From NCBI GenBank assembly GCA_030655755.1, contig JAUSOQ010000056.1:1-42511 (forward strand): 42,511 bases of DNA. Direction: 5' to 3'. The first letter of the stretch is position 1, and each line of letters opens with the position of its first letter. Positions 42,438 to 42,511 of the stretch are shown in pieces. A program made the position numbers and the translations under genes. The notes under the pieces were generated by a model. The model made no database searches. It had not been told where the DNA came from and saw only the letters and a program-made list of their open reading frames with translations. The stretch comes from Coriobacteriia bacterium. GTDB lineage: Bacteria; Actinomycetota; Coriobacteriia; Anaerosomatales; Anaerosomataceae.

Positions 42438-42511
42438 TCAGACGACACACAACGGCTTGATGTGCCGCATATCGTCCTTGATCGCAACCTGCGCATCGTA
42501 CAGATCGACGG
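42438..42511 (-). CDS. Possible C-terminal end of a gene running in from outside
   Basis: The minus strand reads VDLYDAQVAIKDDMRHIKPL and four more codons, then TGA. It looks protein-like but is only 23 codons long, and I know no family from it. The 105 bases between it and the methyltransferase start (42333-42437) show no gene. Confidence 0.25.
   Translation of the reverse strand, partial: VDLYDAQVAIKDDMRHIKPLCVV

Noticed and set aside
1-42511. tRNA, rRNA, CRISPR or prophage genes
   Set aside because: No cloverleaf, rRNA-like stretch, repeat-spacer array or phage structural gene was seen anywhere in the window; the Gp49-type toxin alone is not evidence of a prophage.

Overview
The window looks like a chromosomal segment of a high-GC, anaerobic, motile actinobacterium, most like a deep-branching Coriobacteriia member (OPB41/Anaerosomatales type). 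That placement is inferred from the gene mix: tungstate uptake, FdhD and a full molybdopterin pathway, a chemotaxis operon with CheC and CheD, PilT, and an ECF sigma factor paired with a DUF5667 protein. There is no rRNA, tRNA or CRISPR array here. Genes are tightly packed. Many neighbours overlap by 1, 4, 8 or 11 bases, and three convergent pairs share one CTAG as their stop codons.

Positions 1-12.8 kb hold mixed housekeeping and membrane genes: RidA and a short chemoreceptor, a J-domain protein beside a class A penicillin-binding protein, a DMT exporter, VanZ, a sigma / DUF5667 / secreted cysteine-rich protein unit, a B12-binding radical SAM protein, PilT and an MFS exporter. The most notable item is at 2124-2459. 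It is a 111-codon thioredoxin-fold gene (ArsD/YuzD-like) whose active-site position is an in-frame TGA, followed at the right distance by a SECIS-like hairpin. I read it as an unannotated selenoprotein. Its promoter carries a CsoR-like palindrome in the spacer.

Positions 12.8-25.1 kb hold envelope genes (NlpC/P60 hydrolase, a CwlM-like peptidoglycan-binding protein, an L,D-transpeptidase) around a chemotaxis operon on the minus strand: cheR, receptor, cheW, cheY, cheB, cheA, cheC, cheD, and a Rossmann-GAF-GGDEF protein. CheC has lost most of its catalytic residues.

Positions 25.1-35.0 kb are one long minus-strand unit for tungsten/molybdenum cofactor and, probably, selenium: tupA-tupB-tupC, a mobA-fdhD fusion, moeA, a 61-residue protein, mobB, moaA, moaC, a MOSC-gene remnant, mogA, a cysteine desulfurase and a DUF3343 protein. 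It starts from a good promoter and a structured leader resembling the Moco/Tuco riboswitch. A LysR gene precedes it. The DUF3343/desulfurase pair and the selenoprotein both point to selenium use.

Positions 36.0-39.0 kb form a Fur-family regulator plus cobalt/nickel ECF transporter operon (cbiM, cbiQ, cbiO). From 39.0 kb the window becomes accessory: a small membrane protein, a HigBA-like toxin-antitoxin pair with its operator, a complete IS3-type insertion sequence with recognisable ends, a methyltransferase, and possibly the tail of another gene at the window edge.
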